From Flammula alnicola (taxonomy: Eukaryota > Basidiomycota > Agaricomycetes > Agaricales > Strophariaceae): a stretch of DNA of 64,000 nucleotides. Positions 34,851 to 48,081 of the stretch are shown here, in pieces; position 1 is the stretch's first letter; every line of letters begins with the position of its first letter. The translations under genes were made by a program, and so were the position numbers. Below the pieces are notes generated by a model that was given only the letters and a program-made list of their open reading frames with translations, was not told the DNA's origin and did not search any database. The stretch lies in NCBI GenBank assembly GCA_015499995.1, contig JADNRV010000181.1:1-64000 (forward strand), in the 5' to 3' direction.

Positions 34851-37232
34851 CTTTGGATGCGACGCTATTGCTTGAGAGCGATTGAAAAGTAAGCGAGGTA
34901 ACTCGGGGGATGAGCGAGGTTAGAGTCAAAGGGCGAACCTATTTTATACGTTTTCTCGTACCGATGGATATCCAGATAATATTCCTATCCAATTACAAGC
35001 CACACCTGGGGCATACCCAACAAGCACCCTTAATTCTTCCTGCCTCAGGTCCTTAATCGGATCGCTGATCACCAGATCATCCAAAACTGGACGAGCCTAC
35101 GACGGCGAGACAATTCAAGGTCATCTTCCAAGTAGGATGTCAAGAATCAAGTGTACGTGTTTGGGACCGGAGGAGTACTCCAGCGGTTCATAACAGAATC
35201 TTCAGGGATACGTCGGCTATAACCATTGTCCTAACCCACGCTATTTTCTGCCTCGTTTTTGCATGAAGCCCAGCAAGCACCGAAATGAGGACATAGTCGG
35301 GACCCGTGATGACGGGAGAGGCCGCGAGGCGGCATTCGTGGAGTTATCCGAACAAAGCACGACCTTCGGGAAGCTCAACGTCATTCGAAAAGAATCTTAT
35401 GAATCCAAAGCTTGAATTTGATTAGATCTGGGACTTTCGACTGATTACACAATGTCCAAACAATATTCGCAGCCTCATCTTCTGGTTCTCAACCATTGTC
35501 ATTCTTTGGGAGCTTCGTACCTCAGCATTAACAACGCAGGTCTTAACTGAGGTAAATTAGTACGTAACTGCCATTCTTACATCTTTTGAATTATAAGTGG
35601 GGGGTATATATTGCTGAGGAACGAGAGCGGCTGATATTTCAGAAAGTTTTGGTGAGTCACTGCGTTCAGAAAGGCTTACCAGTGATCAGCGTTCCTAAAT
35701 ATCATCTGTTTTGTTTCGCCATTGCTTGATTTATTAATATTGAGGCTACCGATGGATTTTCAGGTGACTCAGAGGCGAAGGAGTTCCGGCCAGAAGATTA
35801 CATTATGCAATCCTGGGAGCTGGATGTAGTTATATTATCGTTGCTTCCCAAGACTCGAAGGCGGATACAGCTGTGTGCCTTTCCATTGGCTGTAGCAAGT
35901 CAGGTTTACTTTAAGCTGTGAGCTACACCGTCGGGGACCTCCCCCAGAGGCCGATATTTTTCTCTAAAGTAAATTGCACTCATGAACCACTGATTGACAT
36001 GTCAGTAAGGATTCTGTAGGCGTGAATCCAGGCTGACAAGTTGATTTCGGTGAAATCCCCTCGGTCGGAATGGTGGATTGAATGCAGATGCTGAGCCAAT
36101 TTCTACAAGCTTCTAATGGAACCGTTTAACTGTTTGGAAGATATAACGAGAGACTTTCTCCTCCTCAACAAACCACCAAAAGTTCGTAGAGCAATCTAAA
36201 AATATCTCGACCGGCCCGATGTCAATGATGTCAAAGCCAGGATTCACTGGGAGAAACCGGTCCAATACGAAGGAGAGAGGCCGGCAATAAGTTTATCGTC
36301 ATAAAAGAAGACTACTTATTTACGGTCAGCAATCCTAGAAAACATAAAAACCGAAGGGCAGAGCTAAATTCCAGCTGTTCTTTGTTGGGCCCCGGCCGCG
36401 AGCTAATTCGCATTCTATAAACACGTCTTTGCGGATCCCAACATTAAGAAGTGCATCACTTATCCTGTGATTTACCAGGGATTCTTAATTGAAGACTTCT
36501 CCATATGTTAAAGGACGTCAAAGGCATTGGCAGAGGAAATGATCAGTGACTTCTCGCCTCTCAAGTGTCATCAGAGAGAATTGCCCTTGGGGCATTTGCA
36601 TGTCTGGTGAGGTCCTCGGACGGTGGCGTATTCCTCCGTTTCCATTTTACAATAAACCGAATAAATATGTTCTGGGCAGGGAGTAAGCGTCGAGCGTGGG
36701 GTAAAGAAAAAGATATCTGGAGATATCCTACCAGAAAAAGGCCTGTCACGAATAACTCAGGCATTTATCGCGATTCGCGAGTAATCCGGTTTCCCTAGCA
36801 TTCTGGCAGCTACAACATCGATCGTGAAGATTCTAGAGTAGTTGAATCGATTTCGAGAACGATCTTTCTGTGTGCACAGATGGTAGTTTGGAATTGAGTA
36901 TCAAATTGATCTATCTATCATGGTCATGGTGTAAACGATTTAAATTTAGTAGAATTAGCGCCATGGACTCACGGTGTCTTCATACCAGGAACGGGTGATG
37001 TGAGTGTCCAGAGGCATTCAGGGAGTATTATAGCCCCCAAGCTAGGCATTGTTGTGGATGATCCATCTCCAACGTAGACTGTTCCAAGTGCTAAGTACAG
37101 TAACACGAGGATAAAATCGAGCTCGTTGATAATGACTTTATTAATTCTAAAAGTCCCAAGTCTGGTTTAAATTACAGGACTCTGTCCAGGAGGACGCGCG
37201 ATTTTAGGGCATCCGGCGCGCCTGAATCCTTT
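34851..37232. other. gene-poor stretch before listerin
   Basis: AT-rich sequence with only short frames on both strands (the longest near 36561-36798). No gene, RNA or clear mobile element is recognised in 2.4 kb. Confidence 0.5.
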
Positions 37233-40200
37233 TTAAATAATATCAGACCGGCACAAAGGACAGCTTGACGAATGACTAGTATTAAACCACTGGAAGAAGT
37301 GACAGTCAGCATCGCGGACGCGACGAAAGAGCACAGAGCTCGATAGAACCGAACAATATTAACACACGCACTTTATACAAACACCCAGCATGGAAACGAT
37401 TTTTGCACGTTTTGCACGGTTTCTTGGGTAGAGTTCCGTCCATGACGCTGATGATACTAGAAACGTAGAAACTCAATGAAGCGACGACAACAGAAATGGT
37501 ACTTCAACTCACGAATAGCAGATTGCGCATTCAACCTGGCCTTCGAAGTGGAGGGTCACATTCTTTTTGAAGAGGCCAAGCCCGTCGACGATACGACCAT
37601 TCTGGAATCGCGTAATCGTCAGATTCAATCAAACGTCTTGGCTCGAAACAGAGAAACACGAGCAAGAAAAAGAACACATACATGGGCCCAAATAGTCTGC
37701 TGCACACCAAGAACCCAGGCCCTCCACCTATTCTCATCCACTCCCACGCGTTTCACGTCCCGGACCTCAATCTTATGCAGGGGCCAGTCACCAGGTATTC
37801 GTAACTTGATTTCTAGCTGGTGTTCGTCCACGGAATACGCAGCCACTACTTCGTTCACCGCACTTGCTACCTTGACAGACAAATGTTCGTCGGCAAGACC
37901 ATCGCTGGCGGCATGAGAGCGCACGTGCTCAAGCTCTGCTCGAATGAGGACAGGCGAGAAGTAGGTCGAAGTGTAAGTTGTCACAGCATTGGTCAGCTGG
38001 CGATCTTTGCAGTCGAGCACCCACGCATGGATTAAGGAGGGAATGGTCAATAGTGCTCGATAGTATACATGTGCTGCCAGGACGGGGATAGTGTGCGGGT
38101 TGCCTGGCTCGTAGACTGACAGATGATGGCCGCATCAGTTGACAATTGCATAAGAGAGTTTAAAAAACATACGATCGACGTAGAACTGATCCACCGCCCA
38201 TATGTCCAACTTGAAAGCTTTGACAAGACCGCCTTGATCGAGTCGCAGTAAACCTAAGAAACAGGGTATGAAATGGTCCAAAACAACGTTCAGGTTTCTG
38301 AGTTGCTCGATATAGCTCGATTTCACTTTGAAGGACTATGGATTAACGACATCAGCATTTCAAGACAAGAGAGACGGCTATGGACGGCACTCACCGCATC
38401 CTGGAAAAGATCAAATACAAGCATCCACCCAAGCAGATATCCAAATAAATTTTGGCCCTGCTCTCCACGGTCATCCTCAGCCACTTCTGCATCATACCCG
38501 AATTGCATCTCGCGTCGCAAGATATCGAGTAACTCTGGGGGCAAAGTAGCATGTACAACAGCCTCTGTATCCACGCCGGCCTCGATCACGAAATGCTCTG
38601 TGCGCTTCTGGGCAGCAGCTTTAAGGAGTTGATAAGCCATCTTCTGCACTGGCACCGAGGGATCCTCGATGAGGTGACACATCTAGGAAGAGTGATGGCT
38701 CAGTATGAAAATTCACAGTGAAGTAAGTAATAGGCAAAAGACCTTAGGTAGAGTATCTTGATCGATGAGCGACGAAGGGAGATGCTGGACAACGGACAGA
38801 ACAAGTTCTCTGCATACAGAACGAGGTACTGAGGACAATTCTTGAGAATCTAGAAAAGGATTAACGAAAATGGACACACGAACGCTTTAGTAAAAAAAAC
38901 GCTCACCATTTCCAAGAACACTCAAATCGCGAATGATGGTCAAGATGCCCATTCTCCTCTCTCCCCACTCCGCCATGAGAGCCTTGTTCCTCTTTGCGAG
39001 TTCTTCAAGCACAGCCACCAGCCTCAACGCTCTCGCAAGTGCCACCAACCCCGAACCTTCACTGGTCTCACTGGCCATATCTTCTTTTTCATCGGAAGGA
39101 GAAGCCCGCTCTAGAACACCCTCCAGCACATCAAACACAAAAGCCCAATGGCCTCCAGGCACGTTTTGCAAGATCGGAGCGAGGTGCATGAAGATCGGCA
39201 ACATCGCGCTCTCCACTTCTTCATCCAACTCGTCTTCATCGTCATCCGCAGCAAGCACCCATGCCTGACACGCTTTTACCACATTCACAGCTCGAGTAGG
39301 TGGGAGGAATACGACTTCTCCTTCAGGGTCCGGAGCAGATGCAGTAAGCCTTCGCAAGGTAAGCAAGCCTTCTGTATTGGCTTTGCGCGGCTTAATACCA
39401 AGAAGACCAGCGGCCAACTCGTTTCGATATCTATCCAACCTTGGAGGTTCTGATCCAGTGGCGGTGATGACCGAGATAATAGTCATAGCCGTCTGAGGTG
39501 CTGGAGATACGGGCGATTAGCAATGACCGTACGCATTCCTAATCCAAGAGAAAGAAACGAACCTGTTTTCTCGTATTTCCTCGCCAACTGTACCCATAGG
39601 TCGGCCTCAGCGGCATCTATACCATCTTTTAACAGAGAGTCTAGAACTATCTTGAGCACCCTAGCATCACGGACACCGTCGCCATTCTTCGCATAGATTA
39701 CCACGTCAAACAACAACGCCTGCAGCTGAGTTAACCCTTCCTTGGGCTCTTTCCCCGCAAACCCATTCAGAAGTCGTTCCAAAGCCATCTGTCTCCACGA
39801 ATCGACATTTTTGCCGGCGAGAGAGTTCAGAAGATAGACGGAAACTTGTTTGGCCTTCACTACGATGTCGTTCAGTCCTGCTGGGGTGACTTTGTCATCG
39901 AAAACTGGACTCCTCGAAGACGCAAATGGCACATTCTGAAGATCCTGGGCGTATATTGACAATGCAAGAAGATGGCGTAAAGCCCATAGGCCGCGCTTCG
40001 CCAGCTGTCTGTCCTCAATGAAAGCCTCCAGCAAAGCGTTGACTATTCGCGCATACGCGGAGAATCCGCGCCGATCGGTGGATGTCGGCGTTGTGCGTTT
40101 TCCTTTCGAGGTTGCTGCGGACGCTGGAGGAATTAAGGCGTCGAGGATCTCAATGCTCGGATCTATGGCCTCAGGTGAAAGGTTGTCGAGCGTAGCATCA

Positions 40201-43200
40201 AGATGTGAAGCAGAAGGGAATATGTCTTCCAGGAGATTAACGCGTAAGCCAGGGGGGTTCTGCGCGAGTAAATGGAGAACATGTTCCGGCCTAGACACCT
40301 TATTCAGTAAAAGTGTCAAGGAGAAACCATTTTGTAGGAACTCACATTGGATGAACGTGAGTATCTTCCATAAAACCCTTCAATCTACTCTTGACATGAT
40401 CCACGACCGAAATCTGGTGTTCAGTTGAAGCTGCTTGGAGCCACTCCTGCCATAACGTTTTCCCAGTCACTTGAGAAGGGCTGACATCGATCTCAGCTCC
40501 CTCTGTCCCCGCCGACACCGGAAGGAGGTACGAGAACAAAAAGATAGCGAGCATCAACGACTCCAACAACTCGGGCCCTTCCAAGAGTTTAGGGAAAACA
40601 GCCTGGATGAGGTGAACGCAGACATCGAAAACGAGAGCGTCAAGTTCCTCGCCCTCGATGGCGTGGTTGATATTTGAAGTAAAAGTAGCGATGATAGCCT
40701 GCAGGCATGTGTTTAAACTCGAGTCTGAGATGAAGTAGCCTATGAAGGTTGAGATAAGTATGTGGCATCCCGCCGGGATTCAGAAGATCAGACGAACCAG
40801 AAGACACCAAAATCTGCCGCATGAGCACAAGTTCATCAGATCCCATGGGCCCAGCCAACGCCTTTTCGAGTAACCCGCCAATCAAGGAATCCAACTCTCC
40901 CGCTTGTGGTCGCAGGTACTTGGGCAAATGTCCTTTCTGCGCCGCGTCCAGGAGACTTGCAATAGATTTTTGATCTGGAACATGGTCCGTCTCGGAGTTC
41001 GAGGAAATGCTTGACAACAAAGAATGCCAGACGGCCAAAGCCTTGGGTTCGTTTTTGCGATGTAGCAGGTAAGAGAGGAGCAACGAAGGCGAAAGATCGA
41101 GCAGGCGGAACGCGTGTTGAGATAGCAATGTGTCCAAGCGCTGCGGTCACAAAAAATCCGAGTAAGCAACAAAATCGTGAATACTGTGAATAGGGAACGA
41201 ATACCCACATTCGAAAAAACATCATCAAAGAACAAGCCTTCCCTAAACTGGTCAAGGATGCTAACCAGCAGCGCGAAGCTAACATTCTTTTCTCCATCAC
41301 CATCTTCTCCTACTTGGTTCTGTTCGCTTAGAACCTTCTCGCATCTCTCGACATCGCCTTCCAAGACCTCCTTCACCAAACTCTCGGCTCGTTCCTTCAA
41401 CAAGGTACCCTCCTTGAACCGATCATAGAAGACCTTCAACAGCGCCGAAACCAAATGCTCATTGTCTTCTTTCGAAGTCGACGCCTTGACAGCTCGCACG
41501 AGCGCATCCCACGCAGAATCAAAGAGCGACTGGTCGACATCGAAGAGACTTTCAAGTGTCTGGGCCAGCAATCGCGCAGCAGCCCTCTCCTCGACTTTCA
41601 ACTTCTTGCTCGTCAGCTCTTCCCACACGCGCAAAAATTGCTTTTGCACCAGTGCCTCGGAGGCGGTTTCGATCGAGGTTGAGCCTTCCAACTTTGGCCC
41701 GCCTTGAGCTGAGCGACCCCCATCAGCCCGCATGCGTTTGATGAGGAAAACAGTGCATTCTAGCAAGGACGAAAGGTATGCAGCTGACGCCGCTATGCGA
41801 TGGAGTGATGTGAGGGCGCGGTCGTCGATGGCTGCCCAGAAAGAGGTGAAGAATTGCGAGAGCGGCGAAGATGATGCGGCTAATGCCGAGGAAGCTATAA
41901 TCTAGGCGTATTCGAAGATGAGTAAACTAGAGGACAGGGCTTCGCTAACAGGACTTACAGAGGATGGAATCGTAGAAACGACGATGACAACCGTCGGATA
42001 GCCCTGCAAAGGGGATCCTGAGCATGCCGATTGCAAGAATTGCAAGAACTCTTGATACGCTTTAGACGGTCGCTTCTCCGTAGAGGACGAAGCAGAGACA
42101 TTTTTTGGTGTATTTTGATCGTCGGCGTCAGACTCCGTTCCTTCATCTTCTTCCGTATCCGTGTTGTTTGCGTCCAATGTCCAACACTGAGGGAATTCTG
42201 AAACAACCAGTCAATTTGTGAGCTCACTATAATCAAACAGGAACTTACGTTTGAGGAACATGAGAAGAGGCTGCCACATGACTCCTTGCACTGTTGAATC
42301 CGTTTCTACCCAAGCCGATCGTAGAATAGCAGTGCCAATCGTTGGTATCACAGCCTCTAATTGGGCTGAAAGGCAATGTTAGGTCGAGTCATACGAACAT
42401 TTGAGTGATAAACTTACTTTTCTGTGTATTAAGCAGCGTCTGCACAAGACTCCATCCTGCTTTACGAACATTCGGTTGTGCGAATCCGAAACTTTCTACC
42501 TCTACCCATGGGCAAGATTCTGCAGATTGCAAAATTGTCCATAAAGCTGGATTCGAGTAAAACTCTCGGAGATCTTCCGGTAAATCTGTCGTAGATCCTG
42601 GACGCCGTCTGAGTCGAGATAAACGTGAAAACACAGATAACCTACCAAGAATCCAGCGAATGGCACCCAACGCGCCAATACGCAACCTGGCCTTTCGATC
42701 TTGCTCGCTCTCTTCTTGTTCGTCCATTTTCGAACGTGGTGTCACATCTCCATCATCTCTCCGGGGTGTAGAAATTGCTGATGTCCTCCCAATTCCTCTT
42801 TTGTGGGATGCCATAGGTGCAGGTTGGGACGGAGGGGGTAGAGGATTGAGATATGCATAGACACCACTGGGATCCAGTACGGCTCTCTCGACGAATGCAT
42901 TTAGGGATGAACGGAGACTTTGGTTGAGTAAGAGATTGCTGGTTGACGATGATCCTTGGCTTGGATCTGTTAGGATGGTTTCCTTCCAGGCCTTCGACGC
43001 GGTTATCGACACTAGGCGATCGACGTCGTGTGTTGCAAGGCACCATGTGCCCAGGATGCTCTCCAATTGAGACTCGGACGCAGTCTCTCGGAGGAAGAAG
43101 ACGATTTGGTCTCGCACAGGAGGGATCTGAAGAAGAGTAGAATGCAAGGACGCGGCCAAGAGTCGCACACGACGCGAAGAATTGACGAACAGGGCCGAAA

Positions 43201-43657
43201 CATGGTGAAGCTTGGCGAAATTCAGGGACGTCAGGCTTCGTAACGCGTAATCTATACCACAGAGACTCACCCACACTGGTAACATCTCCACTAGAGTGTA
43301 AACCAACGAGCTATCTCGGCCTTCCTTCATACATTGATTGACCCAGGCCGACTGTAATTCCTCCAAAGCCCTCGTTTTGGTCACTTGAGCTTTTTTGCTG
43401 ATATTCCTCAGCACAACCAGGAGATCCGCAGGCAGTGTATGCGCTAGACCCGTAGTTTCCAAAGGATCCGGCTGAACAGGTCCAGGTTTCACTGGAGGAA
43501 TGTACATCTTGACCCGGGGCTCCTTCTTCTTTCCCTTTTCTCCCTTGCCCTTGGGCTTTTTATCCTTCGGAAGAGGGTCTTCAGCTGGCGCATGCTTCTT
43601 CAGATGCTTTTTCCGTGTACCAGAGCTCGCCGAGGATTTTGGATTGCCCTTGACCAT
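37233..43657 (-). CDS. LTN1: listerin, RING-type E3 ubiquitin ligase of ribosome quality control
   Basis: A long multi-exon gene starting [11 protein letters not shown] at 43657 with a Lys-rich N-terminus. Next comes the listerin N-terminal segment ([20 protein letters not shown]) and a long HEAT/ARM-like helical body. The C-terminus is a RING finger split by introns: VECAICYS, then [15 protein letters not shown], then [18 protein letters not shown] and the stop at 37233-37235. Exon 1 runs from 43657 to about 42417. Several further exons follow, with clear blocks at 41937-42210, 40886-41890, 39483-40319, 38887-39486 and 38135-38682. Listerin binds stalled 60S subunits with NEMF/Rqc2 and ubiquitinates the trapped nascent chain in the cytosol. 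The RING end and the overall order match the family. I did not settle every internal exon, so the exact protein length is not given. Confidence 0.88.
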
Positions 43658-43811
43658 GGCAAAATAGTGAAATGACGATGAAGGTATTAGATTACGAGGG
43701 CAATCACTTTTGTGAAACTTACATCATCGCTCACAAATCCGGATGCGACATTACGATAGATGACTCGAAACCGCAATTATGTACTAAAGGCACAGAATCT
43801 GTGTTTTCCGT

Positions 43812-44109
43812 TCAGAATGGATTCTTGATCTCCTCGATACCGCCCTGAGATCTCATGCTCTCATGCCTCATAGCCTGCTCAATATAATTTCTGAGGACAA
43901 TTTCCGGCATGTACATTGGCCGTTGAATATATCGGGATTTCTTTCCCACGGCCTGGATAGTTAACGTGGCACAATCAGCACTAGGTTCGGAGCAAGCCCA
44001 CGTGCTCCGGCCGCTTGCGGCCCTGCGGAGCCCCAAATCTCTTACCAAAAGCAGGACTGTTTGCGCAGCCAAAACACCGGTCCGGAGAAGGCGGCTTGAA
44101 CCGAACCTA
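43812..44109 (-). CDS. possible small protein gene, two or more exons
   Basis: A well-formed intron at 43953-44045 (GTAAGA donor, TTAAC branch-like site, CCAG acceptor) joins a basic segment (SSRLLRTGVLAAQTVLLL) to VGKKSRYIQRPMYMPEIVL and a Glu-rich end at 43812. The product would be about 65-70 aa with a mitochondrial-looking start. No ATG lies in the same exon without a preceding stop, so a further 5' exon is needed. It sits between listerin and an NmrA-like gene. I do not recognise it. Confidence 0.3.
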
Positions 44110-44357
44110 AATCAGCACCAGGTTTTTACATGTCGGCCGTCCAACGTTTTTTGATTTCTGCAACCACAAGCTAGATGTGATTTTAACCAGAATGCTCCGC
44201 CCCGATGCGCTTTAAAATACCAGGGCTTCGGTTTCAACAGTGGCCACGGGCACTCGCTTACTTTACGATCTAAATTTCGAGAACAGTTCAACGTCCAATT
44301 TGTCGAAATCCTACATGGTTTACAAGGTAAATAAACAGACTTAATTCTACAAAGTCT

Positions 44358-45328
44358 CTAAGCCTTGACCCATAGCTTCTTATTGGCCTCGAGGTAATCA
44401 CGAAGAGTTTTCTTCCCGATAACCGCTTTGCTGCTTGAGAAACATGCTGCTTCTTCCCCGGTAGCGATCTTGTTTTGGGCCCACGCCAACACTCCATTGG
44501 CATAGTCTTCTTGCGCTCCAGAGTTCTGGAAGAATTTGCTGAATTCCTCCTCCGAGAGCCGTTTGTGGATTATCTTCCTCCCAAGGACTTCACTCAAGAG
44601 AGCGGCTACCTATTCACAAGGTTTCCTCGATTAGCTTCAGCGTATTTATATCCCCAGAATTCCACTGACCTCGTCATGGGAGTACAACTGCGGCCCTACT
44701 ACACAGAAGTCGGTATTTGGGCTCTTTTCAGCCACGAGGGCATCATAGGAAGCTTTGGCGATATCGTCTACTGCAACGAAGGGCACCTTTCCATCTCCCG
44801 CAGCGGAGAAGATTTCATCCCTCTCCCGAATACTCTGGAGATATTCGGGCATGATGCCAAAATTCTCTACGATACGAAAGACGACGATGAGTCGTTGTTA
44901 CTAAAATCGAAGAGCCTCAAAGACACACCTATGAACCACGCGTTACGCATAACGGCGTAGCCTATCCCGATATCAGCGAAGTACTGGTGTATTTTGCCGG
45001 TCGCCACGCCTCCTTTCTCGATCACACTCGAGCCACAAAGCACGAATCTCTTGACGCCCTTCGAAATCGCCAGGTCGATGAACGGTTTCACAATTGGGAA
45101 CGGCTCCAACACTGATGGTCCAACGAGATAGATTTTCTCAATATTCTCGTCGACCTCGAAGGGGGCTGCAAATGTCTTCTCGTCGAACCAGTTGAATTTG
45201 ACAGCATTGAATGGCTCGGGAGCGACGCCGGACCGCGAGGCAATGAGCACTGGATAGTTGGAAGCATGGAGGAGATTGGCAATGGCCAAGCCTGTCTTTC
45301 CCGTTCCGCCTGTGATAAAAGTTGTCAT
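44358..45328 (-). CDS. NmrA-like NAD(P)-binding oxidoreductase (EasG-like), intact
   Basis: Exons 44929-45328, 44670-44866 and 44358-44609 give 849 bases (282 aa). The start MTTFITGGTGKTG carries the glycine motif of a Rossmann fold (residues 7-13). The middle has KGVKRFVLCGSS, and exon 2 carries SIRERDEIFSAAGDGKVPF followed by VDDIAKASYDAL. The C-terminal exon has VLGRKIIHKRLSEEEF. This pattern matches the atypical short-chain dehydrogenase group that includes ergot-alkaloid EasG/FgaFS and NmrA-like proteins. Such enzymes bind NADP(H) and usually lack the classical Tyr-x3-Lys pair. Substrate unknown. A TATAAAA-like box lies about 85 bases upstream. It belongs to a series with 45850-46010 and 46347-47165 and to a second series at 59-62 kb. 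Confidence 0.9.
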
Positions 45329-45849
45329 GATAATGGTGGGGAGTGAAGTTCCTGTTCTGTCGAGTAAATCCACCGCTGGTTAGATTTGTGTCGAGCTGTC
45401 TTCGGCCGGTTTTTATACGCCCAAGTACGTGCTTGATCATGTTCTTATTCAGGATCCACTCACATCGAATAGCTTAGTCAGTCACGCAACATATTACTTC
45501 GAAGCCAAGGAGGATCTGTAAGGTCAGGGTCCAGGCATTATTATTAGACATGCCGATGAGCGAGGAGCGATGTCACCGCCTAGTCAAAGATTGCTCGCCA
45601 AATCCGAAGAAATATTTTGCTGGCCACCAAGCGTCACAAAGCGTCGTAAGGTATCAATCTCTTGTCGATATTCAGTCACTTGAAGGTTTCAAAATAGGAA
45701 GTGAACCAGATCTTTGGCCAAGATAAGTATGGTGCTTTTAGCAAAACGTCGTGTATTGACGCAGAGCCGACTGATTTTGATATGCCTTGACCCGCGGAAT
45801 CGGATAGAATTGGTCACATAACCTGACGGATACATGATTTAGCCACGAC

Positions 45850-46010
45850 AGGCTTTTTACTGAGAAGTACTTGCAAACAGTTTCCTGCTGACTCGGACCC
45901 TCCTATCGCTGCTCTTGACTTTGAAAGAGCCTCGTTGTTTGAATCTTGATGGCAATGCAATCTTTGCTTGGAGATAGGCCAACAATCCTGCGTAATTTGC
46001 CGCCACTCTG
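45850..46010 (-). pseudogene. NmrA-like C-terminal exon relic
   Basis: The minus strand still reads AGLLAYLQAKIA, matching AGLLAWVQTKIATGEE in the neighbouring copies, and then decays. No other exon is visible, so only a fragment of the third exon remains. Confidence 0.5.
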
Positions 46011-46346
46011 AAAGGCCCACTGCTAAACCCTTCCTCCTTAACATGAACCTCCTACGGGTTAATAATTAAAGAATTGGTTATCGTTGATGGAATTTAGCGC
46101 TCAATTTGAATACGGTGATGACCAATCAACTTGATGAGCGCTTGAAAACAATAACTATCGTAGAACGATCCTTTCCAACAACAATGCCCAAGTAAATAAT
46201 ATCTCTCCGGATGCCGTTGGACCAGTGCCCCTGAAGTCGTATTCACTGACCAAATCTAAAATTTATTCACTCTCCCAGTTGTCGGCATCCTAATATAAAT
46301 TTACAAGGTAAATAACTTCCATGCTTACAGTATTTCTTGAAGATCC

Positions 46347-47165
46347 CTAAGCCTTGACCCACAGCTTCTTATTGGCCTCTAAATAGTCACAAAGGCTTTT
46401 ATTGCGGATGACTGCTTTGCTGCTTGAGAACAATGCTTCTTCCTCCCCGGTAGCAATCTTGGTCTGAACCCACGCCAACAGTCCTGCAGACTCTGCTTGC
46501 GTTCCGACGCTCTGGAATATTTTGCTGAATTCTTCATCGGAGATCCTTTTATGGGTGGTCTTGCTCCCAAGGACCACACTCAAGAGAGCCGCTACCTACC
46601 GACAAAGTTTTGTTGGTTAGCTTTGTGACCCAAAGATTTCGCTGACCTCGTCATGGGTGTATTATACAACTGGGGACCCACTACATAGAAATCGGTGTTT
46701 GGGCCCTTTTCAGCGACCAGGGAGTCATAGGAAGCCTTGGCGATATAGTCTACCGCAACAAAAGGTATCTTTCCATCTCCCCCAACGGAGAAAATCTCGT
46801 CCCTATCCCGAATGCTTTGTAGATATGCGGAGCCAAAATTCTCCATTATAAAGAAGGCAGTCGATGAGATATTCGTCTTTAAATAGAAGACCCTCAAATA
46901 CAAAGGACAACGTACCCATGAACCACGAGTTGCGCATAATGGCGTAGTCCACCCCAATATCAGCGAGGTACTCGTGTACTTTGCCATATCCCATGCCTCC
47001 CTTCTCAGTCACACTCGAGCCATTCATCACGAATCGCTTAACGCCCTTCGAAATAGCCAGGTCGATGAAAGGTTTCACGATTGGAAGCGACTCGAACACT
47101 GATGGCAGGACGAGATAGACTTTATTGATATTCGGGTCGACCTCGAAGGGGGCTGCAAACCGGAG
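46347..47165 (-). pseudogene. NmrA-like oxidoreductase, 5'-truncated and frameshifted
   Basis: Homology to the gene at 44358-45328 begins at FAAPFEVDPN, so the Rossmann glycine motif and about the first 60 residues are missing. At the end of exon 2, QLYNTPMTR replaces QLYSHDE because of a small insertion (extra ATAAT-type bases near 46660), which shifts the frame before the intron. Exon 3 still reads VVLGSKTTHKRISDEEF to LEANKKLWVKA and the stop at 46347-46349. An N-terminal frame and promoter are absent. Confidence 0.85.
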
Positions 47166-47396
47166 ACCGGAATATATCACCTTTGGGCGTTTAATCCGAT
47201 TGGAACATGGAATTTAGTATTTTTAATATTTGATAACAGCGGAAAGAAGTGTTCGATCAATTGGCAGCTCCGGACGTATTGTTGATGGAAATTAGCGCTC
47301 AGGCTTCGGGATGATCGATGATGGCCAATCCGCGTGCCTTGCGCTTAAAACCCGGATCACTGTGGCAGTCCCAACAATTTGAAGTATACATAGTCC

Positions 47397-48081
47397 CTAC
47401 CGCTCCGTGCTCCTCATCTCCGTCCAATCCTCCGTAAGGATACCCATCTGAATAATGTCACTCCAGGCGCCATTGCACCAGCGTGCCTTGCGCTGGCGTC
47501 CTTCGTCAATAAATCCACTACGTATAAACGATCAACGGGGATTCTCTTTGGACCGAATAAGGACGCAGAAAATGGACTGACATTTTCTTGTAGACCGCAA
47601 TGGCTCGTTCATTTCCTTCATAGACCACGAGCGAAATGCGGTGCATATTGAGATGCAGAAACGCGTAGTCGACCATAAACTTCGTGATCGCCTGCCCGTA
47701 CCCCTTGTTCCAAAATTCTGGCATTAATACGATAGAGTAATCCGAATGGCGGTGGCCACGCTCCGCATTTCCCCACAATGCAGTAAAGCCAACAAATTGA
47801 GGCTTGGATGTCGTAATCTCTCTTGCGTCTGAGGATGATGCTTCTCCGACCGCGATGGGCGAGGGTGATGGGATGGTCTCGATGATGCAGAACATTTCTG
47901 CCTTTTTATCTATGATTTCTTTGAATTCTTCTTTGATTTGCTCCCCTCGTGGAACAATAAACCGATGTGTTATGAGAGGCGCAACTTGGGTATTGTTGTA
48001 AATGCCGAGGATGCTATCAAGGTCGCTCGCAGGTGGGGGTTGGAAAGCGCGCAGGCGGAGGCCACAGGTAAGGTCGAACAT
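47397..48081 (-). CDS. GNAT-family N-acetyltransferase, RimJ/RimL-like
   Basis: Two exons (47582-48081 and 47397-47517, intron 47518-47581) give 621 bases (206 aa). The N-terminus LRLRAFQPPPASDLDSIL is typical of acetyltransf_3-type proteins. The core reads FVGFTALWGN, then NKGYGQAITKFMVDYAF and MHRISLVVYEGNERAIAVYKK. Exon 2 supplies the usual end IGFIDEGRQRKARW, with WSDIIQMGIL. The family transfers acetyl groups from acetyl-CoA to protein N-termini or small amines; the actual acceptor is unknown. The same intron position occurs in the relative at 52979-53589. A broken relative follows at 48659-49369 on the same strand. Confidence 0.85.

Noticed and set aside
42580..42660. Very short intron in listerin exon 1 (between WILG and RRRPGS)
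   Set aside because: The frame stays open through it, and the only frame-preserving splice would be about 33 bases, below the usual size here.
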